Part shown: in pieces, positions 25,633 through 34,604 of the stretch
How positions within the stretch are numbered: the first letter of the stretch is position 1
How the letters are laid out: each line of letters begins with the position of its first letter
Assembly: GCF_014306135.1 (NCBI RefSeq)
Contig: NZ_JACRWD010000001.1
Location: 620,001-684,000, forward strand
Source: Paraclostridium hominis
GTDB taxonomy: Bacteria; Bacillota; Clostridia; Peptostreptococcales; Peptostreptococcaceae
DNA: 64,000 nt
Direction: 5' to 3'
Program-made: the position numbers and the translations under genes
The notes under the pieces: generated by a model
Databases searched by the model: none
What the model was told of the DNA's origin: nothing
What the model saw: only the letters and a program-made list of their open reading frames with translations

Positions 25633-26266
25633 ATATATTTTTAAGTTTATCTATATCAAGTAACTTTACGTAATCATTAGTATATTCAATTAAATTATCA
25701 TTTTTCATATTAATAAATTCTCTAGATAAAGATGGTCTAGGAACGCCTAAGCTTTCAGCCAATTTTGTTTTAGTTTTAGGCATTTTTATAAAATTACTTT
25801 TTTGAGATGTATATTCATCCAATAAAAAACTTGCGATTTTTTGTCTAATACTTGTAAAAGAAACAGTTTTAACAGCTTTATTAAGTTCTATTATCTTATT
25901 AGTTATATCATTTAAAAAAGAAACTAATATTTCTTTATGGTTAGAGCAAAAATCTATAAAATCATATTTATCTATAAACATAACTTCACTTTTAGAGTTA
26001 GAAACAACTGTAGCAGGATAGATATTTACATCAGAAAAAGTTATGACTTCTCCAAATAAATTACCCACAGAAAATGATGAAATCAGTATTACTTTATCTC
26101 CAGGTAAAAATCTTTTAATATCAACACCACCTTTAAGCACCAAGCCAATAGATGTACATGGATGACCTTCAAGTGCAATTATGCTTTCTTTATCATAATT
26201 TTTTATTGTATATTTAGAATCTTTAAATAAATCTAATATTTCAACTTTAGTTAAATTTTTAAACAT
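25622..26266 (-). CDS. Crp/Fnr family transcription regulator
   Basis: A 214-residue regulator: cyclic-nucleotide-type beta-barrel (about residues 15-120, with the GNLFGE turn), dimerisation helix (about 115-140), and a C-terminal winged helix-turn-helix of the Crp type (KTKLAESLGVPRPSLSREFINMKNDNLI). It has only two cysteines (about 37 and 107), so an Fnr iron-sulfur cluster is unlikely. It is divergent from the methylmalonyl-CoA operon with about 500 bases between, so it may control that operon; this is inferred from position alone. Start ATG after AAGGTG. Confidence 0.85.
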   Translation of the reverse strand: MFKNLTKVEILDLFKDSKYTIKNYDKESIIALEGHPCTSIGLVLKGGVDIKRFLPGDKVILISSFSVGNLFGEVITFSDVNIYPATVVSNSKSEVMFIDKYDFIDFCSNHKEILVSFLNDITNKIIELNKAVKTVSFTSIRQKIASFLLDEYTSQKSNFIKMPKTKTKLAESLGVPRPSLSREFINMKNDNLIEYTNDYVKLLDIDKLKNILIE

Positions 26267-26772
26267 GTCATCACCTTATATTTTAGTTTTTTAGATATAT
26301 TGTATATCAAGATGATACTTTTATTCAATAGAATATGAATATTAAATAATAAAGTATTAATAAGAATAAAAAATAATTAAAAAAATTTTTAGTAATCAAT
26401 GAAAAAAAATAAGAAATAGTTGCATGATATATAAATCAATTAGTAAAAAATCATAACTTACAAGTTGATTTAACAAGTATTTGATAAATTATATTTTAAC
26501 AGTATGAAAGATTAAATTTTGAAAATTTCAAATTTTAAAGCCCATTATGCATAGGGTGTAAAAGGTTGGTAAAAACGATTGCAATGTATATGATATATAT
26601 GTAATAATTTTAGTGGAGAGATATTTAAAAGGGGAATTTTTTTAGTTATTTTGAAGTAAATATATAAAAAGCTTATAAATTTACTTTAAAATTTATATTA
26701 ATTAATGTATAGAATCTCTAATGAAAATTATTTTAAAATTACTTTAGAGATAAAAGAATAGGGGGATTTAAA
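26267..26772. promoter_or_regulatory. Long AT-rich control region between Crp/Fnr gene and mcm operon
   Basis: No gene is seen. It contains an inverted repeat TTGAAAATTTCAA (26519-26531), TTGAT/ATCAA half sites near 26427, 26465 and 26481, and a promoter candidate TTGCAA (26579-26584), 17 bases, TAATAA (26602-26607), giving a leader of about 160 bases. I see no cobalamin-riboswitch box despite the B12-dependent operon. Confidence 0.4.
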
Positions 26773-28443
26773 ATGTCTAGTAAAAAAGAAGAAATTCAAG
26801 CTGGATTTGAAAAATGGGAAGAAAGTAAGGTTAGTAAATCTATATCTAGATTTCCAGAAAGAAAAGAAAGATTTGAATTTGATACAGGACAAGAGATGAA
26901 AAGATTATATACACCATTAGATGTAGATTTTGATTATGAAAATGACTTAGGTTATCCAGGACAATACCCATTTACAAGAGGAGTTCAACCTACTATGTAT
27001 AGGGGTAAGTTTTGGACTATGAGAATGTATGCTGGATTTGCTACAGCAGAAGAATCAAATAAAAGATATAAATATTTAATAGATCAAGGATCTATGGGGC
27101 TTTCAGTAGCATTTGATCTTCCAACACAAATGGGGTATGATTCAAATGATGCTATATCTGAAGGTGAAGTAGGAAAGGTTGGTGTTTGTATAGATTCACT
27201 AGCAGATATGGAGATATTATTTGATGGAATACCACTAGATAAGGTATCAACATCGATGACTATAAATGCACCAGCATCAGTACTTTTAGCTATGTATATA
27301 GCAGTAGCCGAAAAACAAGGGGTAACTCCTGATAAATTAAGAGGAACTATACAAAATGATATATTAAAAGAATACGTAGCAAGAGGTACTTACATATTTC
27401 CAGTAAAACCATCAATGAGATTAATAACTGATATATTTGAATACTGTTCGAAAAATGTACCAAAATGGAACACTATAAGTATATCAGGTTACCATATAAG
27501 AGAAGCAGGTTCTAATGCAGTTCAAGAAGTAGCATTTACATTGGCTGATGGTATAGCTTATGTCAATGCAGCCATACAAGCAGGTTTAAATGTTGATGAC
27601 TTTGCTCCAAGATTATCATTTTTCTTTAATGCACACAACAATTTATTAGAAGAAGTTGCTAAATTTAGAGCAGCAAGAAGAATATGGGCAAAAGTTATGA
27701 AAGAAAGATTTAAATCAACCAATCCGAAATCATGGGCACTTAAATTCCACACTCAAACAGCAGGATGTACATTAACAGCTCAACAGCCTGAAAACAACAT
27801 AGTTAGAGTTGCAATTCAAACATTAGCAGCAGTACTTGGAGGTACTCAATCACTACACACAAATTCAAAAGACGAAGCACTAGCACTTCCAACAGAAGAT
27901 TCAGTAAGAGTAGCACTTAGAACACAACAAATAGTAGCACACGAAAGCGGTGTAGCAGATAGCATAGACCCACTAGCAGGTTCTTATTATGTAGAAAGTT
28001 TAACTAATCAGATAGAAAAAGAAGCTTTAAGATTAATAGAAAAGATAGATGAATTAGGTGGAGCTCCACAAGCAATAGAAAAAGGATTTATACAACAAGA
28101 AATAATGGATAGTGCATATAAATATCAAAAAGAAATAGAAAATAAAGATAGAATAATAGTTGGAGTTAACAAGTTTGAAATAGAAGAAGAAGCGCCAAAA
28201 GGTCTATTAAAAGTTGATCCTATGGTTGGAGAAAGACAAAAAGAAAAGATAAAAGAACTTAAACAAAGAAGAGATAATGATAAAGTTAAAGAGACTTTAG
28301 AAGCTTTAAGAAAAGCTTGTAATTCTGATGAGAATATAATGCCATATATATTAGATGCAGTAAGAGAATATGCTACATTAGGAGAAGTATGTGGTGTTAT
28401 GAGAGAAGAATTTGGTGAATACAAACAAGCGGTTATGATATAA
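26773..28443 (+). CDS. Methylmalonyl-CoA mutase, large (catalytic) subunit
   Basis: A 556-residue TIM-barrel subunit of the adenosylcobalamin-dependent acyl-CoA mutase, interconverting succinyl-CoA and methylmalonyl-CoA. It lacks the B12-binding domain, which is encoded by the next gene. Two residues separate true methylmalonyl-CoA mutase from isobutyryl-CoA mutase: Tyr86 (MRMYAGF) and Arg204 (EYVARGTY), 118 residues apart as Tyr89/Arg207 in the Propionibacterium enzyme; isobutyryl-CoA mutase has Phe and Gln. Other conserved stretches are GLSVAFDLPTQMGYDS and RDTPR-type core regions near YFFNAHN. First gene of the operon, start ATG after AGGGGGA. Subunit names vary, so no symbol is given. Confidence 0.92.
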   Translation: MSSKKEEIQAGFEKWEESKVSKSISRFPERKERFEFDTGQEMKRLYTPLDVDFDYENDLGYPGQYPFTRGVQPTMYRGKFWTMRMYAGFATAEESNKRYKYLIDQGSMGLSVAFDLPTQMGYDSNDAISEGEVGKVGVCIDSLADMEILFDGIPLDKVSTSMTINAPASVLLAMYIAVAEKQGVTPDKLRGTIQNDILKEYVARGTYIFPVKPSMRLITDIFEYCSKNVPKWNTISISGYHIREAGSNAVQEVAFTLADGIAYVNAAIQAGLNVDDFAPRLSFFFNAHNNLLEEVAKFRAARRIWAKVMKERFKSTNPKSWALKFHTQTAGCTLTAQQPENNIVRVAIQTLAAVLGGTQSLHTNSKDEALALPTEDSVRVALRTQQIVAHESGVADSIDPLAGSYYVESLTNQIEKEALRLIEKIDELGGAPQAIEKGFIQQEIMDSAYKYQKEIENKDRIIVGVNKFEIEEEAPKGLLKVDPMVGERQKEKIKELKQRRDNDKVKETLEALRKACNSDENIMPYILDAVREYATLGEVCGVMREEFGEYKQAVMI

Positions 28444-28456
28444 GGAGGAAATTTAT

Positions 28457-28858
28457 ATGAGACCAATAAGAGTATTAGTTGCAAAGCCTGGATTAGATGG
28501 CCACGATAGAGGTGCTAAAGTAATAGCTAGAGCATTAAGAGATGCTGGTATGGAAGTTATATATACAGGACTTCGTCAAACTCCAGAACAAATAGTAGCA
28601 GCTGCTATACAAGAAGATGTAGATGTAGTTGCTATGAGTATATTATCAGGAGCTCATAATCATTTATTACCAAAGGTTGTAGAATTATTAATAAATGAAG
28701 AAGCTGATGACATATTAGTAATTGGAGGAGGCGTAATACCAGAAGATGATATTCCTTACTTAAAGGAAAAAGGAATTGCTGAAATATTTACTCCAGGAAC
28801 TCCAACATCAGTAACTATCGAGTTTATAAAAGAAAATCTTAAAAGAGCATTAGCTTAA
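28457..28858 (+). CDS. Methylmalonyl-CoA mutase, small cobalamin-binding subunit
   Basis: A 133-residue B12-binding protein with the full base-off/His-on motif: KPGLDGHDRGAK (DxHxxG, His at about residue 18), then the SxL stretch (AMSILSGAH) and the GGxxP end (VIGGGVIPEDD). It pairs with the large subunit encoded 13 bases upstream to form the active mutase. The length matches stand-alone small subunits of archaeal and some Firmicute mutases. Start ATG after AAGGAGG. Confidence 0.95.
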   Translation: MRPIRVLVAKPGLDGHDRGAKVIARALRDAGMEVIYTGLRQTPEQIVAAAIQEDVDVVAMSILSGAHNHLLPKVVELLINEEADDILVIGGGVIPEDDIPYLKEKGIAEIFTPGTPTSVTIEFIKENLKRALA

Positions 28859-28870
28859 AAAGGAGAAGTT

Positions 28871-29806
28871 ATGAAAGATATAGTGAGAAGGGTACTAGAA
28901 GGTAAAAAAAGAGATTGTGCTAGACTTATCACTATTGTAGAAAATGAACAACCGGGATATGAAGAGGCTTTAAAAGACATATATAAACACACTGGAAGGG
29001 CTTATGTTATAGGTATAACAGGTCCTCCTGGTGCAGGTAAATCTACTCTAACTGATAAGTTAGTAAAATTAATAAGAAAAGAAAATAAAAAAGTAGGTAT
29101 CATAGCAATAGATCCAACTAGTCCTTTTACTAAAGGAGCTATACTTGGAGATAGGATAAGAATGAATGATTTAAATACAGATAAAGATGTATTTATAAGA
29201 TCTATGGGTACTAGAGGAAGTTTAGGCGGGCTTTCAAATGCAACTCATGCAGCCATAAAAGTGCTTGATGCTTATGGATGTGATTACATATTCATAGAAA
29301 CTGTAGGTGTAGGTCAATCGGAAATTGATATAGTAAAAACTGCAGATACAACACTTATGGTAATGGTTCCAGGACTAGGTGATGATATACAAGCTATAAA
29401 AGCTGGGGTTATGGAGATTGCTGATGTATTTGTTATAAATAAAGCTGATAAAGATGGTGCGAAAAAAACTTCTTTAGAAATAGAGATGATGCTAGATTTT
29501 AAAAAAAATTGGGATTTTAGACCACCTGTAAGTTTAGCTATAGCTGAAAGTGGGGATGGAATAGAAGAGACTTTTGAAAATATATTAAAACATAAAAGTT
29601 TTTTAGAGGAAAGTAGTAAATTAAATGAAAACAGATTAGAAAGAAATAGAATGGAGGTCAAAGAATTAGTACAAAAAAAAGTATATAAATTAGTTAAAAA
29701 CTTAGAATACACAAAAGAAGTTGACGAATTATTATATAAGACTATAACTAAAGAAACAGACCCATATTCTATAAGCAATATGTTATTTGAAAAAATTACA
29801 AGATAA
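28871..29806 (+). CDS. meaB: MeaB-type GTPase chaperone of methylmalonyl-CoA mutase
   Basis: A 311-residue SIMIBI-class GTPase that protects mutase and gates cofactor exchange. The P-loop is GPPGAGKST (about residues 55-63), switch regions include DPTSPFTKGAILGDRIRM and IETVGVGQSE, and NKAD gives guanine specificity (residues about 193-196). The N-terminal helices and C-terminal dimer arm are present. It begins 12 bases after the small subunit, an arrangement seen in many mutase operons. Confidence 0.95.
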   Translation: MKDIVRRVLEGKKRDCARLITIVENEQPGYEEALKDIYKHTGRAYVIGITGPPGAGKSTLTDKLVKLIRKENKKVGIIAIDPTSPFTKGAILGDRIRMNDLNTDKDVFIRSMGTRGSLGGLSNATHAAIKVLDAYGCDYIFIETVGVGQSEIDIVKTADTTLMVMVPGLGDDIQAIKAGVMEIADVFVINKADKDGAKKTSLEIEMMLDFKKNWDFRPPVSLAIAESGDGIEETFENILKHKSFLEESSKLNENRLERNRMEVKELVQKKVYKLVKNLEYTKEVDELLYKTITKETDPYSISNMLFEKITR

Positions 29807-29823
29807 TTTAAGGGGGAAGTAGT

Positions 29824-30234
29824 ATGAATATATTAAGAGTTGATCATGTGGGAATAGCTGTAAATAATTTAGAAGAAACTTTAAAATTTTATGAAGATGT
29901 TTTAGGACTTAAATGTGAAGGTACGGAAGTTGTTGAAGATCAAAAAGTTAAAGTTGCGTTTTTACCAGTTGGAGATACAGAACTTGAGTTGTTAGAATCT
30001 ACTTGTGAGGATGGACCAATAGCTAAATTCATAGCTAAAAACGGTGGACGTGGAGGCATACAGCATGTAGCTGTTAGAGTTGATGATATAGAAAAAGCTA
30101 TAGAAGATGTTAAAGAGAAAGGATATAAAATGATCGATGAAAAGCCAAGATATGGAGCTGGAAATGCAAAAATAGCATTTTGCCATCCAAAGGGAACTGA
30201 TGGGGTATTATTAGAATTAAGTGAAAGAAAATAA
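29824..30234 (+). CDS. mce: Methylmalonyl-CoA epimerase
   Basis: A 136-residue vicinal-oxygen-chelate enzyme that interconverts (R)- and (S)-methylmalonyl-CoA, linking the mutase to the decarboxylase. Metal ligands are visible: His in RVDHVGIAV (residue about 7), His in GIQHVAVRV (about 81) and Glu in VLLELSE near the end. Two beta-alpha-beta-beta-beta modules of about 65 residues fill the protein, the normal length. Start ATG after AAGGGGG; embedded in the operon. Confidence 0.95.
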   Translation: MNILRVDHVGIAVNNLEETLKFYEDVLGLKCEGTEVVEDQKVKVAFLPVGDTELELLESTCEDGPIAKFIAKNGGRGGIQHVAVRVDDIEKAIEDVKEKGYKMIDEKPRYGAGNAKIAFCHPKGTDGVLLELSERK

Positions 30235-30264
30235 CTAGAAAATAAAATCTTTGGGGGTGGTTTT

Positions 30265-31812
30265 ATGTCACAAGAAAAATTGAATTTACTTTATGAAAAA
30301 AGACGAAAAATAGAAGAAGGGGGAGGACAAAAGAGAATAGATAAACAACATGCATCAGGAAAATTAACAGCAAGAGAAAGATTAAACAAATTATTTGATG
30401 AAAATTCTTTTGTAGAACTAGATGCTTTCGTTAAACATAGATGTATAAATTTTGGTATGGAAAAACAAGAAATACCAGGAGAAGGGGTAGTTACAGGATA
30501 TGGAAAAGTTGATGGAAGATTAGTATGTGCATTTGCTCAAGACTTTACAGTACTTGGAGGATCATTAGGGGAGATGCATGCTAAAAAAATCGGAAAGGTT
30601 ATGGATACTGCATTAAAACTAGGGGCACCTGTAGTAGGTCTTAATGACTCAGGAGGAGCCAGAATACAAGAGGGGGTCGATGCATTAGCTGGATACGGAG
30701 AAATATTTTATAAAAATACAATAGCGTCAGGTGTAGTTCCACAAATATCTGCAATAATGGGACCTTGTGCAGGGGGAGCTGTTTATTCACCGGCATTAAC
30801 TGATTTTATATACATGGTAGATCAAACAAGTCAAATGTTTATAACAGGACCACAAGTTATTAAAACTGTTACAGGGGAAGAAGTAACTGCTGAAGAACTA
30901 GGAGGAGCTTCAACTCATAATACAACTTCTGGAGTAGCTCACTTTATAGCTTCAAATGATGAAGCTTGTATAAATCAAATAAGAAAACTATTATCATTCC
31001 TACCTTCAAACAACTCAGAAAAAGCACCTATAGTTGAGTGTGAAGATAATCCAAATAGAAAAAATGACATTTTAAATAATATAATACCTGAAGCTTCTAA
31101 TAAGCCTTATGATATGAAAGAAATAATATATGAAATAATAGATAATGGAGATTTTTATGAAGTGCAACCATTCTTTGCTCAAAATATAATAACAGGATTT
31201 GCTAGGATAAATGGTGAAAGTGTAGGAATAATTGCAAATCAACCTAAAGTAATGGGAGGTTCACTTGATATAAATGCTTCAGATAAATCATCAAGATTTA
31301 TAAGAACATGCGATGCCTTTAATATACCAATACTTAGCTTAGTAGATGTTCCAGGATTTTTACCAGGAACTTCTCAAGAATATGGAGGTATAATTCGTCA
31401 TGGTGCTAAAATGCTTTATGCATATAGTGAAGCCACTGTACCAAAAATAACATTAATAACAAGAAAAGCATATGGAGGATCTTATCTTGCGATGTGTTCA
31501 AAAGATTTAGGCGCAGATATGGTTTTAGCATGGCCAACTGCAGAAGTTGCAGTTATGGGACCAAGTGGCGCGGCTAATATAATATTTAAAAATGATATTA
31601 AAAATGCTAAAGATCCTAAAGAAATGAGAGAATTAAAAATAAAAGAATATACAGATGAATTTGCAACTCCGTACAAAGCAGCTGAAAGAGGATATATAGA
31701 TGATGTAATAGAGCCTTCATTATCTAGAATAAGAATATCAGATGCAATAGATACATTAGCATCAAAGCGTGAAGATAGACCGATTAAAAAGCATGGAAAT
31801 ATACCTTTATAG
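30265..31812 (+). CDS. mmdA: Methylmalonyl-CoA decarboxylase alpha subunit (carboxyltransferase)
   Basis: A 515-residue acyl-CoA carboxyltransferase with two crotonase-like halves. Glycine-rich oxyanion motifs are GGARIQEGVDALAGYGEIF (about 130-148) and the second-half GGSYLAM with PTAEVAVMGPSGA. It moves CO2 from (S)-methylmalonyl-CoA to biotin. The same family includes propionyl-CoA carboxylase beta, but the next genes encode gamma/delta, biotin carrier and membrane beta subunits, and no biotin carboxylase is present, so decarboxylase is the reading. Start ATG after GGGGGTGG. Confidence 0.93.
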   Translation: MSQEKLNLLYEKRRKIEEGGGQKRIDKQHASGKLTARERLNKLFDENSFVELDAFVKHRCINFGMEKQEIPGEGVVTGYGKVDGRLVCAFAQDFTVLGGSLGEMHAKKIGKVMDTALKLGAPVVGLNDSGGARIQEGVDALAGYGEIFYKNTIASGVVPQISAIMGPCAGGAVYSPALTDFIYMVDQTSQMFITGPQVIKTVTGEEVTAEELGGASTHNTTSGVAHFIASNDEACINQIRKLLSFLPSNNSEKAPIVECEDNPNRKNDILNNIIPEASNKPYDMKEIIYEIIDNGDFYEVQPFFAQNIITGFARINGESVGIIANQPKVMGGSLDINASDKSSRFIRTCDAFNIPILSLVDVPGFLPGTSQEYGGIIRHGAKMLYAYSEATVPKITLITRKAYGGSYLAMCSKDLGADMVLAWPTAEVAVMGPSGAANIIFKNDIKNAKDPKEMRELKIKEYTDEFATPYKAAERGYIDDVIEPSLSRIRISDAIDTLASKREDRPIKKHGNIPL

Positions 31813-31826
31813 GAAGGTGAATAATT

Positions 31827-32216
31827 ATGAATATTAGCCAATTACTAGAAGCGGTAAAAGATCCTTCATCAACACTTTCAATGGGCGAAAAGTTATTAGC
31901 AGGTGTTAGTGTTGCAGTACTTTCAATGGCAGTAGTTTTTATTGTTTTAGTTGTAATAGCTTTAATTATAACTATATTACAAAGAGATGGAAGTAAAAAA
32001 GTTAAAGAAGATAATATAGAACTTATAAAACAGAAAGAAGATGAAATAAAAGACGTTAATAATAATGAAGATTTAGGGGAATTAGTATCTGTAATAACAG
32101 CTGCAATAGCAGCAACAACAGGAAATAGCACTAATAATATAGTAGTTAGAAAAATACAAAGAAGTAATAATACTAAAACAAGTTGGGAAAGAATGGCCAA
32201 AAATACTACTAAGTAA
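31827..32216 (+). CDS. mmdD: Methylmalonyl-CoA decarboxylase delta subunit (OadG-like)
   Basis: A 129-residue protein with one membrane helix (about residues 28-52, GVSVAVLSMAVVFIVLVVIALIITIL), the OadG pattern, followed by a charged linker and a C-terminal ISAAIAA-type segment (VSVITAAIAATTG) ending in a basic SWERMAK, typical of delta subunits. It holds the soluble and membrane subunits together. Start ATG after GGAAGGTG, 14 bases after mmdA. Confidence 0.9.
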   Translation: MNISQLLEAVKDPSSTLSMGEKLLAGVSVAVLSMAVVFIVLVVIALIITILQRDGSKKVKEDNIELIKQKEDEIKDVNNNEDLGELVSVITAAIAATTGNSTNNIVVRKIQRSNNTKTSWERMAKNTTK

Positions 32217-32238
32217 GTAAAACAGGGGGAAATTTACT

Positions 32239-32622
32239 ATGATAAAAAAATATAATATAACTGTCAATGGAAATACATATGAAGTAGAGGTTGAGGAGTT
32301 AGGAATAGAAGTATCAACTACAAGACCTCAAGCAAATAATCAAACAATACAACCAAAACCACAAACAGCGCCAAAACAACAACATAATCCACAAGCAGGA
32401 GCAGTTTCAGGTGGAAGTATTTTAGCACCAATGCCAGGAACTATAAATGATGTTCGTGTTAAAGTCGGAGATAATATAAAAAAAGGTCAAGTATTACTTA
32501 TACTTGAAGCTATGAAGATGGAAAATGAAATAATGGCAAATTCTGATGGAACAGTTAAATCCGTTAATATATCAAAAGGAGCATCTGTTAGTGTAGGAGA
32601 TGTTTTAATAACTATAGGTTAA
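32239..32622 (+). CDS. mmdC: Biotin carrier subunit of methylmalonyl-CoA decarboxylase
   Basis: A 127-residue biotinyl protein. The biotin-accepting lysine is Lys93 in EAMKMEN. The N-terminal 25 residues resemble the start of OadA/MmdC, followed by a Gln/Pro/Asn-rich flexible linker (about 30-55) and the C-terminal biotinyl domain (ILAPMPGTIND to the end). It shuttles carboxybiotin between the alpha and beta subunits. Start ATG after CAGGGGG. Confidence 0.95.
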   Translation: MIKKYNITVNGNTYEVEVEELGIEVSTTRPQANNQTIQPKPQTAPKQQHNPQAGAVSGGSILAPMPGTINDVRVKVGDNIKKGQVLLILEAMKMENEIMANSDGTVKSVNISKGASVSVGDVLITIG

Positions 32623-32652
32623 ACTAGAAAATTTTAAAAGGGGGACTTACCC

Positions 32653-33837
32653 GTGGGAGAAGTTATTAATAATTTTATTCAATCAATGGGTATTGTTAAT
32701 ATGGACTGGCGACAAATTGTAATGATTTTAATCGCTTGTGTATTATTATATTTAGCAATAGCAAAAGGATTTGAACCTTTACTATTAGTGCCTATAGCTT
32801 TTGGTATGTTACTTACAAATCTTCCATTAGCAGGTGCTATGAATACACCAGTATCCTCAATAAGTGATCTTTCGCTAACAACTGATTCAATTAATGGATC
32901 AATTGCGACAAAATCTCCAGGGGGGTTACTATATTATTTATATCAAGGATGTAAGCTTGGTATATTTCCACCACTAATATTTTTAGGTGTTGGAGCTATG
33001 ACCGATTTTGGACCTATGATATCGAATCCAAAGAGTATATTATTAGGAGCAGCAGCTCAATTTGGTATATTTTTTACATTTATAGGAGCATTAGTTTTAG
33101 GATTTACAGGTCTTGAAGCTTCTTCTATAGGAATAATAGGTGGAGCAGATGGACCTACTGCAATTTATTTAACAACAAAATTAGCTCCACATTTATTAGC
33201 ACCTATAGCAGTTGCAGCATATTCATATATGGCATTAGTTCCAATTATACAGCCACCAATAATGAAAGCACTAACAACTAAAGAGGAAAGAAGTATAGTA
33301 ATGACACAATCAAAACCAGTATCTAAAAAAGTTAAAATAATATTTCCAATAGTAGTAACAATTGTTGTATCATTATTACTACCATCGGCAGCTACATTAA
33401 TAGGTCTTCTTATGTTTGGGAATTTACTTAAGGAATGTACAGTTACAGATAGATTATCAGATACTGCAACTAATGCACTTATGAATATAGTTACTATATT
33501 TTTAGGGTTATCTGTTGGAGCATCAGCAGAAGCGGAAATATTTTTAAGTGGTCAAACTATAAAAATATTTGCTCTTGGAATAGTGGCATTTAGTATAGGA
33601 ACAGGATCAGGGGTAGTTTGTGCTAAGTTAATGAATAAGTTCACTAAAGATAAAATTAATCCACTTATAGGTGGAGCAGGTGTTTCGGCAGTACCTATGG
33701 CAGCTAGAGTTGCTCATAAGGTTGCTCAAGAAGAAAATCCAAGTAACTTCTTACTTATGCATGCTATGGCTCCTAATGTAGCAGGAGTTATAGGATCTGC
33801 TGTTGCAGCAGGTATACTATTAAGTTTATTTGGATAA
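32653..33837 (+). CDS. mmdB: Methylmalonyl-CoA decarboxylase beta subunit (Na+ pump)
   Basis: A 394-residue integral membrane protein with about ten helices. The conserved functional aspartate lies in IGGADGPTAIYLT (the region of Asp203 in OadB), and the second conserved block GGAGVSAVPMAARVAHKV is present. It decarboxylates carboxybiotin and exports Na+. The start is GTG after GGGGGA. Last gene of the operon; a terminator follows at once. Confidence 0.94.
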   Translation: MGEVINNFIQSMGIVNMDWRQIVMILIACVLLYLAIAKGFEPLLLVPIAFGMLLTNLPLAGAMNTPVSSISDLSLTTDSINGSIATKSPGGLLYYLYQGCKLGIFPPLIFLGVGAMTDFGPMISNPKSILLGAAAQFGIFFTFIGALVLGFTGLEASSIGIIGGADGPTAIYLTTKLAPHLLAPIAVAAYSYMALVPIIQPPIMKALTTKEERSIVMTQSKPVSKKVKIIFPIVVTIVVSLLLPSAATLIGLLMFGNLLKECTVTDRLSDTATNALMNIVTIFLGLSVGASAEAEIFLSGQTIKIFALGIVAFSIGTGSGVVCAKLMNKFTKDKINPLIGGAGVSAVPMAARVAHKVAQEENPSNFLLMHAMAPNVAGVIGSAVAAGILLSLFG

Positions 33838-33844
33838 GGTATAG

Positions 33845-33875
33845 AAAGGATATGATTAATTTCATATCCTTTTTA
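33845..33875. terminator. Terminator of the mcm-mmd operon
   Basis: AAAGGATATGA with TTCATATCCTTTTT. Confidence 0.85.
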
Positions 33876-34142
33876 TATTATAAATTTTAACAATATATAG
33901 TATAAAAATAAGTTAAGTATTATTGTTATAGGTATAGATATAGTAAACTTAGGATGTCTAGTTTTATGCCTAAAAATGTACATTCCCATATATGTACCTA
34001 TCCCACCTCCTAAAATAGAAAAGTTTATAAGTGTAGCTTCTGGTATCCTCCATTGACCTTTAATTGCTCTGTTTTTATCTATGTACATAAGTAAAAAAGT
34101 TATAATAGACATAATAATAAAATAAAGTGTTAAAAATTTCAT
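33873..34142 (-). CDS. DUF1294 small membrane protein
   Basis: An 89-residue membrane protein with three hydrophobic helices. The pattern MYIDKNRAIKGQWRIPEATL, then GGGIGTYMGMYIFRHKTRHPKF, is the DUF1294 signature. Length is normal. Start ATG after AGGAGG. Alone on the minus strand; function unknown. Confidence 0.9.
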   Translation of the reverse strand: MKFLTLYFIIMSIITFLLMYIDKNRAIKGQWRIPEATLINFSILGGGIGTYMGMYIFRHKTRHPKFTISIPITIILNLFLYYILLKFII

Positions 34143-34174
34143 AACAATCCTCCTAGTAATATTATAATATAAGT

Positions 34175-34224
34175 AAAAAAATAAGAGTTAGATTATTTTT
34201 TGTAATCTAACTCTTATTTTTTTT
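34175..34224. terminator. Bidirectional terminator
   Basis: AAATAAGAGTTAGATTA with its complement and long T runs on both strands. Confidence 0.85.
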
Positions 34225-34392
34225 ATATATATTCTTAGAAAGGTTATTATTTATTGTATTAAAATTATTATTAGCATTATTAATATTTGAAGAATTATTT
34301 AATATAAAATCAATTTTTTTCAACAGTTCGTTACCGACAATATAATTTTTATCTTGTCTATTTGCTTTACCTGAGGTTAATAAATATAGCAT
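34207..34392 (-). CDS. Asn-rich small protein, unknown
   Basis: A 61-residue protein starting at ATG five bases after a perfect AGGAGGA. The C-terminal half is strongly Asn-rich (NNSSNINNANNNFNTINN). It has no signal peptide or membrane segment; the N-terminal 30 residues have one possible amphipathic helix (GNELLKKIDFIL). The strong ribosome site supports translation, but the low complexity leaves function open. Its 3' end overlaps the terminator. Confidence 0.5.
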   Translation of the reverse strand: MLYLLTSGKANRQDKNYIVGNELLKKIDFILNNSSNINNANNNFNTINNNLSKNIYKKNKS

Positions 34393-34604
34393 AAAAGTCC
34401 TCCTAAATTAATATTATTAAAATGATTGACTAGTATTTTATTAATTATTCAATAAATATGTATATAATAAAAAAATTTGTATAAAACATATTAACAAACA
34501 TACAAAAGTACAAAACGTGAGTACAAAATTACAAATACATATTAAATGTAAAACAATACAATATTAGTATAAATAATCAATAAGAAGGGGTATGATTATA
34601 AACT

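Noticed and set aside
26267..26772. Possible cobalamin riboswitch before the B12-dependent mutase operon
   Set aside because: No B12-box or conserved stems could be found; the gap is plain AT-rich sequence with at most a promoter and short inverted repeat.
30265..31812. Propionyl-CoA carboxylase beta subunit
   Set aside because: No biotin carboxylase gene is nearby, and the adjacent OadG-like, biotin carrier and membrane beta genes fit a decarboxylase.
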